Positions 5,992-6,006 of a stretch of DNA of 6,006 nt are shown one piece after another. The translations under genes were made by a program, and so were the position numbers. This DNA comes from Actinotalea sp. (GTDB taxonomy: Bacteria > Actinomycetota > Actinomycetes > Actinomycetales > Cellulomonadaceae): NCBI GenBank assembly GCA_014360395.1, contig JACIXM010000487.1, forward strand, positions 1 through 6,006, given 5' to 3'. The notes beneath the pieces are model-generated. The model had not been told where the DNA came from. It saw nothing but the letters and a program-made list of their open reading frames with translations, and made no database searches. The first letter of the stretch is position 1. The number at the start of each line of letters is the position of its first letter.

Positions 5992-6006
5992 GCGGGGCCG
6001 GGCCCG

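Larger units (their letters stand above)
5878..6006. other. Extremely GC-rich intergenic tail without a supportable gene
   Basis: Only 9 of these 129 bases are A or T. Besides the hairpin at 5897-5932 there are two more: CCCCGCGG/CCGCGGGG (5948-5968, 8-bp perfect stem, 5-nt loop) and GGACCG/CGGTCC (5977-5991, 6-bp stem, 3-nt loop). Stop codons are absent simply because A and T are. A GTG at 5901 opens a frame, but it reads as an Arg/Pro/Ala run. No tRNA or riboswitch pattern is apparent. Confidence 0.6.

Noticed and set aside
5901..6006. GTG-initiated open frame running off the right edge
   Set aside because: It encodes an Arg/Pro/Ala run, overlaps the uppP hairpin, and stays open only because the DNA has almost no A or T.

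Overview
The window looks like an ordinary chromosomal stretch of a very GC-rich actinobacterium. The evidence is strong G/C bias at third codon positions, actinobacterial versions of every recognisable family, a DUF5703-type protein, and start codons that directly follow a TAnnnT -10 element (leaderless mRNAs). A member of the Micrococcales such as Cellulomonas or a relative would fit, but that is impression only. There is no sign of a phage, transposon, CRISPR array, RNA gene or defence island.

Layout, left to right. (1) A 5'-truncated M3 peptidyl-dipeptidase gene (Dcp type, + strand) enters from the left edge and ends at 1886. (2) After 45 bp comes a complete M20-family metallo-hydrolase (+, 1932-3272). 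(3) Convergent to it, across a 59-bp gap with a possible bidirectional hairpin, lies a small basic DUF5703-type protein (-, 3332-3577). (4) Divergent from that, across about 50 bp, is a 95-residue protein with an extremely acidic tail (+, 3629-3916). (5) Convergent again is an aldo/keto reductase (-, 3962-4918) whose usual catalytic histidine appears to be glutamine. (6) Divergent from it, across 83 bp, is uppP, undecaprenyl-diphosphate phosphatase (+, 5002-5877). (7) The last 129 bp are about 93% G+C, hold three successive hairpins and show no supportable gene.

Functionally, the two peptidases could act in turn on short peptides: Dcp releases C-terminal dipeptides, and an M20 enzyme could hydrolyse dipeptides or N-acyl amino acids. 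This is inferred from adjacency only. UppP recycles the undecaprenyl carrier for cell-wall synthesis. The reductase and the two small proteins have no assigned partner here. The genes alternate in direction and four of them carry their own -10 element right at the start codon, so the window is mostly single-gene transcription units, not one operon.

The points most worth a second look are the His-to-Gln change in the reductase, the matching CCGGTAACnT promoter motifs facing away from each other between the reductase and uppP, the consistent leaderless architecture (which corrects several start codons), and the poly-acidic small protein. I found no convincing new multi-gene system.
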